Below, one piece after another: positions 23,153 through 35,000 of a stretch of DNA of 64,000 nucleotides. The first letter of the stretch is position 1, and each line of letters starts with the position of its first letter. Source of the DNA: Galeopsis tetrahit (Eukaryota; Streptophyta; Magnoliopsida; Lamiales; Lamiaceae); assembly GCA_963675135.1 (NCBI GenBank), contig OY776121.1:82296875-82360874 (forward strand), given 5' to 3'. A model generated the notes under the pieces. That model was given only the letters and a program-made list of their open reading frames with translations, was not told the origin of the DNA and did no database searches. The position numbers were made by a program, and so were the translations under genes.

Positions 23153-24010
23153 ATGAAAGGCAGAGAAAGCAGAGGAGGGCCTGCTGCAACAGATTTACTG
23201 GTATGTTTCCCTTCTAGAGCTCACTTATCTCTATTCCCAAAAGCAATCTGCAGCCCGGCGGAATCCTCCGCCCTCCACCACCGGCGCCCGTCCCACCTGA
23301 GGAACGGCAGCCCCCAGTTATGGGCGAAGAATAATGCAGCAGATAATAACTCAGAGCCGTGTTCTCCCAAAGTGACGTGTGCAGGGCAGATCAAAGTTCG
23401 GACAAAGCCCAATTCTTGCAAGAATTGGCAATCCGTCATGGAGGAGATTGAGAGGTTGCATAATCAAAGGAAGAATAAGAAGAAGAAGAAGAAAAGTGCT
23501 TGGATTGAAGCTTTTGGATTCAAGAAAGACGCGATGCAGTTCTTGACCTGCCTTAGAAACATTCGCTTCGATTTTCGATGTTTTGGCGCCGTCCCTGCTT
23601 CGGACGTCGCCTCTGATGACGACGAAGACGAGGACGAGGATGAGGAAGAAGATGATAACGATCAAGGCTCAAGAGACGTGTTTTCGAAATGGTTCACGAT
23701 TTTACAGCAAGAGAATAACAGCAGAGGGAAAGTTATTAGGCCTTATTGTGATGATGGCGATGAACAGCCGCCGCCGCCTCCTCCGCCTAATGCTTTGCTT
23801 CTGATGCGGTGTCGATCTGCTCCGGCCAAGAGTTGGCTGGAGGAGGAGAAACAAGAGAGAGAAGATGATCATGAGAGAGAGGAACAAGTAAATAAGCTTA
23901 ATTACCAAACTGATTCTAAAACGGATTTCTTTGAAATTTCTGGCAAGGAAATTGGAGTTGTGGAACAAATTCAAAGTATGATTCCAAGGAGCAGGAGCTG
24001 GAGGAGATGA
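23153..24010 (+). CDS. Conserved plant protein of unknown function (acidic/Lys-rich; 'protamine P1-like' type)
   Basis: The single exon encodes 285 aa and starts at ATGAAAGGC. In order it has an N-terminal Ser/Pro region and a segment with SPKVTCAGQIKVR. A helical block with NWQSVMEEIERLHNQRK leads into a Lys run, followed by a hydrophobic/basic block (GFKKDAMQFLTCLRNIRFDFRCF). A long Asp/Glu stretch (about residues 155-172), a Pro run, the short motif LLLMRCRSAPAKSWLEEE and a charged C-terminus ending RSRSWRR complete it. The SPKVTCAGQIKVR, FLTCLRxIRFDFRCFG and MRCRSAPAKSW blocks recall a small plant-specific family, some members of which I believe are annotated as 'protamine P1 family'. No function is established to my knowledge. 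The unusual composition suggests a nuclear or nucleic-acid context, but this is inference. Confidence 0.82.
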   Translation: MKGRESRGGPAATDLLVCFPSRAHLSLFPKAICSPAESSALHHRRPSHLRNGSPQLWAKNNAADNNSEPCSPKVTCAGQIKVRTKPNSCKNWQSVMEEIERLHNQRKNKKKKKKSAWIEAFGFKKDAMQFLTCLRNIRFDFRCFGAVPASDVASDDDEDEDEDEEEDDNDQGSRDVFSKWFTILQQENNSRGKVIRPYCDDGDEQPPPPPPPNALLLMRCRSAPAKSWLEEEKQEREDDHEREEQVNKLNYQTDSKTDFFEISGKEIGVVEQIQSMIPRSRSWRR

Positions 24011-24915
24011 ATGAATTAAGGTCCCTTATAATTTTCTTTTTTTTCTTTTTAATTTGAAAATCGTTAAAACAGTTAATTTGTGTCAGAGTTTCTGGGTGGG
24101 TACTGGGGTTTAATGTCACATTTGTATGTTTTTCACTTGTGTTGTAATTTGGAAGTCTACTAATTTGTGTATAGCAAAAGTTTTCTCTTTTCAAAAGCAC
24201 TAAACTTACAATGCATACCAATTCCAACCATTGAATTACTCTTCTCTACTTTTCGTATTTCACGTTATGTTCAATTCCGTCGTTATTCACAATGTGTAAT
24301 ACAACGTGAAACATTAAAAGTAGAAGTAATTTCAATTGTTAAATATTTGATGAATTGTGTGCGTTGTGACAGGATATGGAGATGATGTTTTGGTGTTAAA
24401 AATGGGTGTGCTTTTTGTAATTGTTTTTGCCAAACTGAAAATGAAATGAGAAATTTAGTGGTGTTGTCATGATAATTGAGTAAAAATAAACTGTTTTAAG
24501 AGAATATCAACACACACATTTTCAATTCGACAAAAAAATTTTGGAGAGGATAAAAAGAAATTAAAACGAAATTAATATAAAATCACTGTTTAATTACTTT
24601 AGTAGTATAAGATTACTGTTTCATTACTTTACTTTTAGGGATTCCACATTTTAATTTAAAATTAGACATTGAAAATGGTGACCACATGAAGATAGTAACA
24701 TGGAGCAATAATCAATAGAAGGATGGATAGAGAATATACTTGCCAAATTGTCGGGGACTCAAATATCAATAGTCAAAATATTACTCAATATGTATCAATA
24801 TAGTTTTCTTACGCCCCCCCCCCCCCCCCACTTTTTTACATTACCCTATAAGTTTCAATTTCTATTTTATCATAGTTTTATTTTACATCTTTTAAATTAT
24901 ATTATGTGTACTATA
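24011..24915. other. Non-coding, 3' flank and AT-rich spacer
   Basis: It holds the probable 3' UTR of the preceding gene (T-rich from 24030) and a run of 17 C (about 24813-24829). No gene is seen. Confidence 0.6.
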
Positions 24916-24924
24916 TTTATTATT

Positions 24925-25783
24925 GGGTACCGCTACTAACACCCCAAAACATGTTATACACACTCCATTATTTTAAAAATGAAAATAGATAATTGTAAAA
25001 TGACTAAGTAATCCTTATTCAAATTAAAGACAATTTTTTTGAAAAAATCTTAAAAAATGTAATTAAAATCTGAAAAATATTTTAAAAGATTAATAAAATC
25101 TTATTTAAATTAAATATTTTTTAAAAAATAATCTGAAAAAAATTAAATATATTTTAAAAAGAAAAAAATAAATTATTCAAATAAAAATTCAAAAATCAAT
25201 TAAAAACAAAAAAATTCGTAATTTTTTAATAAATTGTAAAATATAATTAATTAAAAACCTCCTAAATCTTAAGAATTAATTAAATTAATTATAAATATAA
25301 TTGATTAAATTATTTTTTAAAATTTAGTTGAAATTTTTAAATTTTTTATTTAGCTTTATTTTATTTTTTAATTAAATTTTGGGTTTATTTTTCTTTATTT
25401 TTTAAAAAAAAATAATCGTTAATCATTAATTCTTTATTTTATTTTATTTGATTTATTTTTTAGATTTTATTTAGATTTAATTATTAATTTTTCATTTTTT
25501 TTTTATTTTCTTAATTTTTTAATTGATTGTTCCATTTTTAAATGATTTTTAAAATTTAGCTGATTTTTAAAATATTTTCAACGTTTACACTTAATTTTAT
25601 TGTATTATTGATTTTTTTTGTTAATTAAATTTTATATGTTTTTAAAGATTTAATTATTTTTTATTAGTTAGGAGGGTTGAAGGGTAAATAGGAACTAATT
25701 GGAGTGTGTATAGTAATAAAAAGTGAATTTTAAATTTTAATGGGGTGTGTATAACATTTTATGGGGTGTTATTAGCCCTACCC
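24925..25783. mobile_element. MULE-like element, AT-rich, 859 bp, 9-bp TSD
   Basis: It is flanked by the exact 9-bp repeat TTTATTATT (24916-24924 and 25784-25792). The left end reads GGGTACCGCTACTAACACCC; the right end, read inward, reads GGGTAGGGCTAATAACACCC. Similarity continues through ATGTTATACACACyCCATTA, about 45 bp in all. The core is extremely AT-rich without open frames. The TSD is AT-only, but it sits exactly at the TIR boundaries. Confidence 0.85.
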
Positions 25784-26575
25784 TTTATTATTTTACCATA
25801 TTTTATTTCACATTCATTTACTACAGAGTATTTTTTATTTTGTCTATCATATCACCTTATTACATCTATTATTTTATAGCAGTGCTTAATTAAAGCTTTT
25901 AAAATTAATGAGAAAGATATAATGAGATTGAGATGGAGGAGGAGGGAGTATTGTTAGGAGAGGTTGGTCCTACCGTAGTTGTAATTATTGTGTAGAGTGC
26001 TCGAATTTTAGGTCTAAACTACCACATACATTACACGCCAAAATGCACCAACGCTAGTGGAAGACGCCATTGTTGGTGGGTGGTTGTAGTAGAGGTGGAA
26101 AGACCATATGAGGTGATTAGTGAGTGTATTTATCAAATAGGTTTAATTTACAAAGCTACTTTCTTTGGAAATTTCACAATTACATTAAAATAAATTGAGA
26201 CGTATTTACTAAAGTTGTAGTGTGTACTTCATCTTATCACACAAAAAATCTACACACTTAAAAAAAAAAAAAATTATAACATTCACCATTAAAATATAAA
26301 CACATACATACATTGATACATACATTCAATCTTTCTTTTTTTTTACACATTATTTATAAAAATTTACAAACAATTTCAAAAGGTCTTAAAAACCCACTTA
26401 CAAACAAGTTAAAAGGCCAATTGCATACTTTTTTTACCATTTGAAGAGCCCTAAATCGAGAAGGCTTGCATTCCCGGGCAATGTTCTTGCAACCAAAATC
26501 TTGCTTGCTTGCCTTCCATTTCTCATTTCGCAGGCAAGTTGCATCATTTGTATACATATTTGCAATTTACTTATC

Positions 26576-27742
26576 ATGATTTATGTGAATGTGCGTAGAA
26601 AGTTTATCGATTTATTTTCAAAGAATTCGTATGTTTTGTGCAAATTCCATGTTAATTTCTCCACCTCTACTGAAATAGAACCCTTAAAAGCCCCAACAGC
26701 GGTTGAATCTTTGCTGCATAAACACAACTTCTCTTCCAAAACTGTTCTTAAAGCCGCCTCAGCTCTAACCAATCTGAAAAGTACAAAAAATACCGAATCA
26801 GTAATTTGTTTCCTGAAAGAGAGTGGGTTTTCGATGTCCCAATTGGAAAAGATGGTGAAATGCAGACCTCGGGTTCTGTCGTCTAGTCTTGAGACCAACA
26901 TTAAGCCCAAATTCAAAATTCTACAAGGCTTAGGCTACTCAGAAAATGAGCTTTCAGAGTTGATAGCAAATGATCCCTGGATTCTGAAACCAAGCAAGAA
27001 TAACATTCTTCATTCATTATATGTGTTAAAAGGTTTAGTAGGATCCGATGATGAAGTAGGTAAGTTGATAAGGATTTGTGGTTGGTTCCTATCAAAAAAT
27101 TTGGGAAACACATTGGTGCCTAATCTTGAATTGTTGATGGGCTGTGGTATATCTCTGGAGCAGATCGTTAGGCTTATGTATCATTTTCCGAGGTTTCTTT
27201 TAATGGAGTCGGACAAGATAAGGATAAGTGTAGAAAAGGCAGATAAAATGGGGGCGAGAAGGGGTTCAAAAATGTTTATCCATGCTGTTAGAGTAGTTTG
27301 TTCGATGCACAAAAAGACTTGGGAGATGAAATTACAAGCTTTTCGGGATTTGGGGTTTTGTGAAGAAGACATATTGAGAGTGTTTAGGCAAGCACCACTT
27401 GTGTTTTCAATATCAGTGAAGAAGATGATGAGGATAAAAGAAGTTGTCCTTGCTACTGGGAAGTATGATATTTCGTGTATTATTAACAACCCTACGGCCC
27501 TCAGTCTCAGCATTGAGAATTGGTATAAGAGGAGACTGCAAGTTTTACGAATCTTGGAAACTAAGAACTTGATCACAGACTGGCCTAGTTTTACAACATT
27601 GCGAAGACTGCCGGAAAGGGAATTCTTTAGAAGATTTGTTGCTCCTTATATAGATGAAGTTGGAGTTGTTTATGCGAAAGCAGTTGCAGTCAAAGGGAAA
27701 CGAGAGGCGAAATATGTATCTACCATAGAAACGGAAGTTTAG
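26576..27742 (+). CDS. mTERF family protein, copy 4, intact
   Basis: The open frame begins at 26441, but the Met at 26576 (MIYVNVRRKFIDLFSKNS) aligns with the start of copy 5 (MISVYVRRKFIDLFSKNS) and yields a presequence-like N-terminus ending FHVNFSTST; I take this start, 388 aa. The upstream part (26441-26575) matches leader sequence of copy 5 and is probably untranslated. mTERF motifs span roughly residues 70-365, with blocks ILQGLGYSENELSELIANDP, FRDLGFCEEDILRVFRQAP and VVLATGKYDISCIINNP. The C-terminus is RRFVAPYIDEVG plus a basic tail. The role, as for the family, is organellar nucleic-acid binding, probably mitochondrial. It forms a tandem pair with copy 5, including similar leader and 3' flank. 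Confidence 0.93.
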   Translation: MIYVNVRRKFIDLFSKNSYVLCKFHVNFSTSTEIEPLKAPTAVESLLHKHNFSSKTVLKAASALTNLKSTKNTESVICFLKESGFSMSQLEKMVKCRPRVLSSSLETNIKPKFKILQGLGYSENELSELIANDPWILKPSKNNILHSLYVLKGLVGSDDEVGKLIRICGWFLSKNLGNTLVPNLELLMGCGISLEQIVRLMYHFPRFLLMESDKIRISVEKADKMGARRGSKMFIHAVRVVCSMHKKTWEMKLQAFRDLGFCEEDILRVFRQAPLVFSISVKKMMRIKEVVLATGKYDISCIINNPTALSLSIENWYKRRLQVLRILETKNLITDWPSFTTLRRLPEREFFRRFVAPYIDEVGVVYAKAVAVKGKREAKYVSTIETEV

Positions 27743-28773
27743 GCCTGCTGCTTATTGTATGTTTGTTGAGCATATCCTTTTAGTATATTATAAAATTCAT
27801 CTGGTGTTTGAAATTTGCTTATATTGTGAAGTTGCATATACTATTTGTCACTTGTCTTGAGTTTAGGAATTTTTTTCTGAGCTATGGTATCCTTGTTCGT
27901 TTCATGCGATGTGAAGCTCTGCATTTTAAATATATGGCTCATTTGAATATGTATTCGGAGTCCTTTTCATTGCTGCAAGTAGTGATAACATGAAACCTGC
28001 ATTTACTAGGTTCTTGGTGTAGACAAAGCCACATCTCATCGCATAACGTTGGTTCTGCCTCTACATCCACATTTGATTTCTTCGAAATTAATAGAATTCC
28101 TCCATTTCCATATCGCAATTTGTTTACCTCTTTTACCTTTGAGTATGTCACTATGATGCCAAAGGTGACTCGAAGGCTGAACGTGCATTGCCATCAGAGT
28201 CTACAAGCCATCTGTAACATTCTATCTCCCTCTTGTTGCACATAACACATTTTATCTCTTCTGCTTTAAAGTAGAATCTTCCTCCTTTGTAAGTTTGTTT
28301 TGGTAGGCAACACATTTTATCTGTACCAATTTGTTCCACAACATTTCAGGGATTGATGTACACTGAAATACATGAACATGATTAACTTGTTCACTAAATA
28401 TAGTTTATAACATGATAAATATTTTTCCTATAGAAAAATAAATATGCACGATACTTATTTGCTTATATGGGAATCAGAACTGTTTTTTTTATTTTTTGAG
28501 GGAATCAGAGAACTGCATTGAAATATAAAATTGCTAAAAATAGATTATGGGGGCATGAAATTTAATAACCAATTGCAAATGGACTTAAAAACCACTTATA
28601 AATAACTTAAAAAACTCGATTTCACTCATTTTCTTCCGTATGAAGAACCATAGCCCTAAATCGAGAGGGCTTGCAGTCCCGATTTTGCAATCTAAAAGGA
28701 TTTACGCTCCTTTCTTCATTTCGCAGGTAAGTAGTGACCTTCCATTTGTATACATATTTGCCATTTCCTTATC
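27743..28773. other. Non-coding spacer between mTERF copies 4 and 5, with a possible gene fragment
   Basis: The first 250 bp resemble the 3' flank of copy 5 (29968-30190), and about 28550-28770 resembles the leader of copy 4. Between them, two abutting minus-strand open frames (27939-28151 and 28151-28339) read like a degenerate coding fragment (for example RYGNGGILLISKKSNVDVEA), but I recognise no family. CCCTAAATCGAGAGGGCTTG near 28650 is shared with the copy 4 leader. A CAG|GTAAG-like donor near 28723 hints at a 5'-leader intron; this is unproven. Confidence 0.5.
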
Positions 28774-29967
28774 ATGATTTCTGTATATGTGCGTAGAAAG
28801 TTTATCGATTTATTTTCAAAGAATTCGGATGTTTTGTGCAAATTCCATGTTGCATTCTCTACCTCTACCGAAAAACAACCTTTAAAGATCCCAACAGCGG
28901 CTGAATCGTATCTGCAGAAACACAATTTCTCGCCCAAAACTGTTTCTAAAGTCGCCTCAGCTTTAGCCAATCTGAAAAATACTGAAAAATCCGATTCAAT
29001 AATTTATTTCCTGAAAGAGAGTGGGTTTTCGATGTCCCAAATAGAAAATATGGTGAAATGCAGACCTCGGCTTCTGTTATCCAGTCTTGAGAGCACCATT
29101 AAGCCCAAATTCGAAATTCTGCAAAGCTTGGGCTTCTCGGAAAATGAGCTGTCAGAGTGGATAGCAAATAATCCGTGGATTCTGAAACGAGGCAAGAATG
29201 CTATTCTTCATTCATTATCCTTGTTAAAAGGTTTTGTAGGATCAGATAATGAAGTAGGTAAGTTGGTAAGGATTTCTAATTGGTTCCTATCAAATAATTT
29301 GGTAAAGAGAATGAATCCTAATGTTGAATTCTTGATGGGCTGTGGGATACCTATGCAGCAGATTGTTAGACTTATGTATAATTTTCCCAGGTTTCTTTTA
29401 ATGGAGCCGGGCAAGATAAGAACAAGTGTAGAGAAGGCTGACAGAATGGGGGCGAGAAGGGGTTCAAAAATGTTTATACATGCTGTTCAGGTAATGTTTA
29501 AGATGAGCAACAATACTTGGGAGATGAAATTACGAGCTTTACGCAATTTGGGGTTTTCTGAAGAAGACATATTGAGAGCCTTCAGGCAATCCCCGCCTGT
29601 GTTTTCAGTATCAGTGGAGAAGATGATGAGGATAAGAGAAGTTGTGCTTGCAACCGGGAAGTATGATATATCGTGTATTATTAGCAACCCTACAGTCCTC
29701 TGTCACAGCATTGAGAATTGCTATAAGCCGAGGTTTCAAGTTTTACAAGTATTGGAAGCTAAGAATTTGATCACACACTGGCCTGGATTAGCAACATTAC
29801 TTAAAATGAGGGAAAGGGAATTCTTTAGGAGATATGTCGCTCCTTATTTAGATGAAGTCGGAGCTGTATATGGGAAAACAGTTGCAGTTAAAGGTAAAAG
29901 AGAGGCGAAACGTGTATCCATCATAGGAAGTGAAGTCGTTGAGTCTTCTGGTAATCTGTTAGACTAG
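28774..29967 (+). CDS. mTERF family protein, copy 5, intact
   Basis: The single exon encodes 397 aa, beginning MISVYVRRKFIDLFSKN with an Arg/Lys/Phe/Ser-rich presequence-like N-terminus (to about residue 35, FSTSTEKQPL). Repeated mTERF blocks follow: SIIYFLKESGFSMSQIENMV, ILQSLGFSENELSEWIANNP, LRNLGFSEEDILRAFRQSPP and VVLATGKYDISCIISNP. The C-terminus RRYVAPYLDEVGAVYGK precedes a variable Ser/Val-rich tail. It is the closest paralog of copy 4 (tandem, same strand, 2.2 kb between starts). Family role: organellar gene expression through nucleic-acid binding; the specific target is unknown. Confidence 0.94.
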   Translation: MISVYVRRKFIDLFSKNSDVLCKFHVAFSTSTEKQPLKIPTAAESYLQKHNFSPKTVSKVASALANLKNTEKSDSIIYFLKESGFSMSQIENMVKCRPRLLLSSLESTIKPKFEILQSLGFSENELSEWIANNPWILKRGKNAILHSLSLLKGFVGSDNEVGKLVRISNWFLSNNLVKRMNPNVEFLMGCGIPMQQIVRLMYNFPRFLLMEPGKIRTSVEKADRMGARRGSKMFIHAVQVMFKMSNNTWEMKLRALRNLGFSEEDILRAFRQSPPVFSVSVEKMMRIREVVLATGKYDISCIISNPTVLCHSIENCYKPRFQVLQVLEAKNLITHWPGLATLLKMREREFFRRYVAPYLDEVGAVYGKTVAVKGKREAKRVSIIGSEVVESSGNLLD

Positions 29968-31829
29968 TCCTGCTTATTGTATGTTTGTTGAACATATTAT
30001 AAAATCCGTTTATAGTTTGAAATTTCTTATATTTTGGAGTTGCATCTACGACTTATCACTTGTCTTGTGTTTATCTTTTGAACATTTTTCTGAGCTAGGA
30101 TATCCTTGTTCGGTTCATGCAATTGGGCAATATATGGCTTATCTAGATATGTATTTTGAGTCTTTTTCATTCTGCGAAACATAGTGTTACCTACTAGAGC
30201 ATGTTGTATGAAATTTAAAGAATTTAAACCAGTGGAAAAAGGAAGGGGCAAGGAAAAGAGTGAGAGGATACTCTTTCTGTTTTAGATCTAGAGATGAAGA
30301 ATAACAACAAGTTGAGTTTGATGAATGTGGTTAATTGATATTTATTGTTTGCTATTATTTAGCCTTTGATCTGTATCAGTTTGAGATACATTATGTGCTT
30401 TTGAACTTCAATTTATTAATTCTCTATATTCTAGTAATATGTTTAATTTTTTTTTATGTTTAATTTAATTTAAGAGAGTTTTAGCAACTATCTTTTCACT
30501 CTCACTCTGCCACGCACATATTCATATTGTATCCTTGTGTAGAATAGTTTATGTATAAAGCCATCTATATGATTTTGTTTTTTTTTTTTTTTTTTTTAAG
30601 TCTCGAATATCCGGTTCAAGGACCGACTAATTCCGGGGAATTTTGTATTGTTTTTAGTTTGTCTTATAAAAAAAGTTTGAAAAGCAAACCCTTGTTGGGT
30701 TCTTTGCTGGATTTGTTTTACTCAAGAGGCCGACTATGTTTATTTCTTTTGGGCCTATTGTTGGGCACTTAGAGGGTAGTAACCATTTGGGCCTATTTTG
30801 GTGGTCTTGGTCATTTTTCGTATTTTATTTCGTTTTTAATGATATCTCTTCATTTGTCCTAACAAATTTAGTATTAAGACCCAAATCCAATTTACAAAAT
30901 TAATTTAAAAACATAATAATAAAGTTGCATTATTTTACTACCCACATTTGCAATCGAATGTTTTTATTGGTTGTTACTCGGAAGGTTAGATATAGTCTTT
31001 TTTAAAAAATATAGAAAACTGAATTTAGTTAGTTCACCAAATACCAAAAGTAGAAAACTTTAATTTTTTGTATTGGTCATCTGCTCTGCCTAAGCAGCCT
31101 GACTGCCGACTGTCTATATTAAAAAGACAACTGACATGGATCCAGTAAATTAATTGTACTCCTACTTAATAAAAACAACTGCTGTCTATTAAATTAATGC
31201 ACTCAATGCCAATAGTTTAAAAAAATAAAAGAAAAAATAAAGAAGTGGAGTAATTAAATTTTCTCCAAAAAATTTTTAAGTATCAAGTGTCCAGTTCAAG
31301 AACGGACTAATTTCGGGGATTAATTTCACCGTTCACTTGTAAGGGATTCCAGTCAAAGTCAGAGTTTTGTACTTTATATGTATCGATCCAATATAAAATT
31401 ATTTACACCTATTAAATTTTGTCCAAATTAAAGAGAGAGAAATCCACCAGTCGTGGAAGGAGATATATTTATGAGTATAGAGGGCGAGACAAGAAAAAAA
31501 GGTAAATGATGATAATAATTAAGAAAGATATACAAGCAAAGAGAAATTAAAGTCGCCCATGCTTCCATGTTGGGAGGGTGATGGAATTGCACAAGAATTG
31601 AAAGATGGTGACGAAAGCACTTTTATATTTTACAAATTCATAATACATATATAGTTCATTGAAACAAAAGACTTTTGACCATCAAGATTAATCCAGTAAC
31701 ATCATCATCAAAACATATAATAGTATATGAATTATGAAACGATAGCCCTCTTTACTTAAGGCTCTTTAAAAACAAACAAAATGTAATAATATCGAACTGG
31801 AACTAATTAGCACTGGAAGACATGCAATA
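29968..31829. other. Non-coding spacer
   Basis: The 3' flank of copy 5 is followed by AT-rich DNA with no gene. A T-run lies at 30579-30597. The motif CGGTTCAAGGACCGACTAAT (near 30611) and a diverged copy (AGTTCAAGAACGGACTAAT near 31292), each followed by TTCCGGGG/TTTCGGGG, occur about 680 bp apart. Confidence 0.6.
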
Positions 31830-31834
31830 CAAAA

Positions 31835-32047
31835 TGTGAAATATATGAAACTAGAAGAATTGACACAAGATTTATTCATTCCAAATCAATTGAATCTTTA
31901 CAAGAAACTTCATCCATGGAAGATAGGAGGGAAAACCAGAGATGCGGAAAGAAAAAGAAGCGAGAGGAAGTTACTGTAATTCCCCAACTAATTATTCTTA
32001 TATATGGCCTATCCCCTTCTTTGACTATTTGACTCACACTCTTGAGA
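31835..32047 (-). repeat. 3' LTR of the copia element
   Basis: 213 bp, about 98% identical to the LTR at 36765-36979. On the plus strand it runs from TGTGAAATATATG to CTCTTGAGA. Its inner side borders the purine tract. Confidence 0.92.
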
Positions 32048-35000
32048 CCCCTCCTCAAGATGAACATGTATATTGTGCAAGTTCATCTTGGAAACATTAA
32101 GATCAAAAAGAAATTGACCCAATGGCTTTGTAAATATGTCAGCAACATTATCTTCAACAGGTAAGTTAAGGAGCTTGAGGACCCCTTCTTGTATTTTTTC
32201 TCTAGTAAAGTGGTAATCAACTTGAATGTGTTTACTTTTGTCATGCATAACCGGATTATGAGCCATGCTATACGCTGATTTACTGTCGGTGTACATGAGG
32301 GCAGGATAGATATGAGGAATCTTCATCTCTCTTAAAAGAAACAGCAACCATTGAACCTCACAGGTAGCATATGCCATAGCTCTATACTCTGCTTCCGCAG
32401 AAGATCTACTCACAGTCAGCTGCTTTTTGGACTTCCAAGACACCAAATTTTCTCCAAGAAAGATAGCATACCCACTTATACTTCTCCTAGTGATAGGACA
32501 CCTTGCCCAATCACTATCTGAGTAAGCCTTCAAAGAGAAATCAGCTCCAGCTTTATAAAAAAGACCCTGACCCGGTGTGCCCTTTAGATACCTCAAGACT
32601 CTTTCTGCTGCAACCATGTCAGCTTGTCAAGGGTTACTCAACCTTTGACTCAAAGTCTGCACAGAATAAGAAATGTCAGGCTTAGTAACAGTAAGATACA
32701 ATAGCCTACCAACAAGTCTTCTATATAATGTAGGATCTTTTAGAGGTGGAGAATCATCTGAAGTAAACTTTTGTTTAGAATCCATTGGAGTTTTGCAAGG
32801 CCGACTCCCTAAATAACCTGCATCATTTAGAATATCAAGTGTATACTTTCTTTGACAAAAAGATAAACCAACATCAGACCTAGCTATTTCAATACCAAGA
32901 ATATATTTAAGAGTTCCAAGATCTTTTATAGTAAAAGCAGAATTCAAATGTTGTTTAACTCTACAGATTTCATTAAGATCATCTCCTCCTAATATAATAT
33001 CATCTACATAACATAGAAGGGCAGTGAAAGAAGCATTATCTGTCTTAAAAAATAGAGAGGAATCAAACTTAGATTGCTTATATCCAAGAGAAAACAAAGA
33101 ATCAGCAAGTTTTTGAAACCATTGCCTAGAGGCTTGTTTCAAACCATAAATACTCTTATTAAGTTTGCAAACTCTTGGATCAGAAATATCGCAATAACCC
33201 GGCGGAGGTTTCATGTAAACCTCTTGATGCAAATCTCCATGGAGAAAAGCATTGTTTACATCAAGTTGATGTAAATACCAATTTTTACCTGCAACAATAG
33301 AAAGAAGAACCCTAACAGTGGTTAATTTAGCAACAGGAGAAAAAGTATCAAAATAGTCTACACCTTCTTGTTGTGTGTACCCTTTTGCTACTAGCCTAGC
33401 TTTGTATCTTTCTATTGAGTCATCAGCCCTATGTTTAACCTTATAAACCCATTTACAACCTATGCAATGTTTACCTTTCGGCAAGCTAGTAAGAGACCAT
33501 GTATTAGTAGCCTCTAAAGCGTTCAATTCAGCTTTCATAGCATCTTGCCATTCTTTTTTACAAATAGCCTGTTTATAATTTTTAGGCTCTTGAATATGTG
33601 TAATAGCTGTTGTAAAAGTGCAATGGTTAGTAGATAAAGAACTCGTGGCTAAATAATCTGAAATAGGGTAAAGAATATGTTTATTTGAACCACACATATT
33701 ACTCTCACTCGGAGGCCGTCGTGGAACGAGTGAAGAAGGTAAAGTCGTGTCATAAATCTGTAAATAAGCAGGAATATTTCTCTGTCTAGTAGATCTCCTA
33801 AGATTATCATCACATTCTTCTGAAATTGAATTAATCTGCTCATTATTATCATTAGAAGAATTGCTAGTATACTCTTGGAGTTCATCAACCAAGTCCTGAT
33901 GAGTAGAAGTTTCATTAGGTTGATTGGAATTCTCATGTTCTAAAGGAATTTGACATCTAGATGGTTCATAATCATTGTCAGAATCATGATAGAATACTTC
34001 ATTAGTATTTATATGTATAGAAGAAACTGGATTTTGTTGTTCAATATGATGTACAAGGTTATGAGTAGTGTGAGTATCAATCTTATCTTTGAAAGGAAAA
34101 ATATGTTCATAAAAGGTGATGTCTCGAGAAATTAAAATGTCATGAGTGTCCAAGTCCAAAACCTTGTAACCTTTAGTTCCCATAGGATAGCCTATGAAAA
34201 ACCCTTTGATAGCTCGTTTCTCAAATTTATTTCTATGAGACCTAAGTGTGCTCGCAAAACATAAACAACCAAAAGCCTTCATATAAGTGTAATCAGGAGA
34301 TTTATTAAAAAGGACCTGATAAGGAGACTTACCTTGTAGAAAAGGAGTAGGAATTCTATTCAAAAGATAAGCAACTGTTAAAATACACTCATTCCAGTAC
34401 TCTAAAGGAATATTAGACTGAAAAAGGAGAGACCTAGCAATCTGTAAAAGACTTTGGTGTTTTCTCTCGACCAAACCATTTTGTTCAGGAGTTTCTACAC
34501 ACGAAGTTTGATGTAAAATGCCAGTCATGGAGTAAAAATCCCTAAGAATAAACTTTGCCCCATTATCAGATTTAGAATCATATTATAAAAAGAATCCAAG
34601 CAGTTTCTAACTTCTGATTTTAGTTTCAACATATAAATCCATGTACACCGACTAAAGTCATCCACAATAGTAAGAAAAAATATATGCCCAGCATGAGAAA
34701 CAGTAGAAAAAGGACCCCAAATATCACAATGTATGAGATCAAAAATAGTAGAAGAAGAAGGTCAAGTTTTATCATTAAAGGAAAGTCGTTTCTGCTTGGC
34801 AAAATGACAAACATCACAGACAATATCAATAGTAGCCTTTATTTGTAAACCAGGAATGTGAGATAAAGCTTTTGAAGATACATATCCTAATCTCTTGTGC
34901 CAAAGTTCAGTACTAGCACTATTTATACTAGAAAAATTATGAAAATGCTGAATACAAAGGGATGAACTACAGCCTATGTCCTGTTGATCTAAGATGTATA

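Noticed and set aside
26441..26575. N-terminal extension of mTERF copy 4
   Set aside because: The matching region of copy 5 is leader sequence, and the Met at 26576 aligns with the other starts and gives a presequence.
31876..32067. Open frames at 31876-32067 and 36806-37012
   Set aside because: Two copies of the same LTR reading, not genes.
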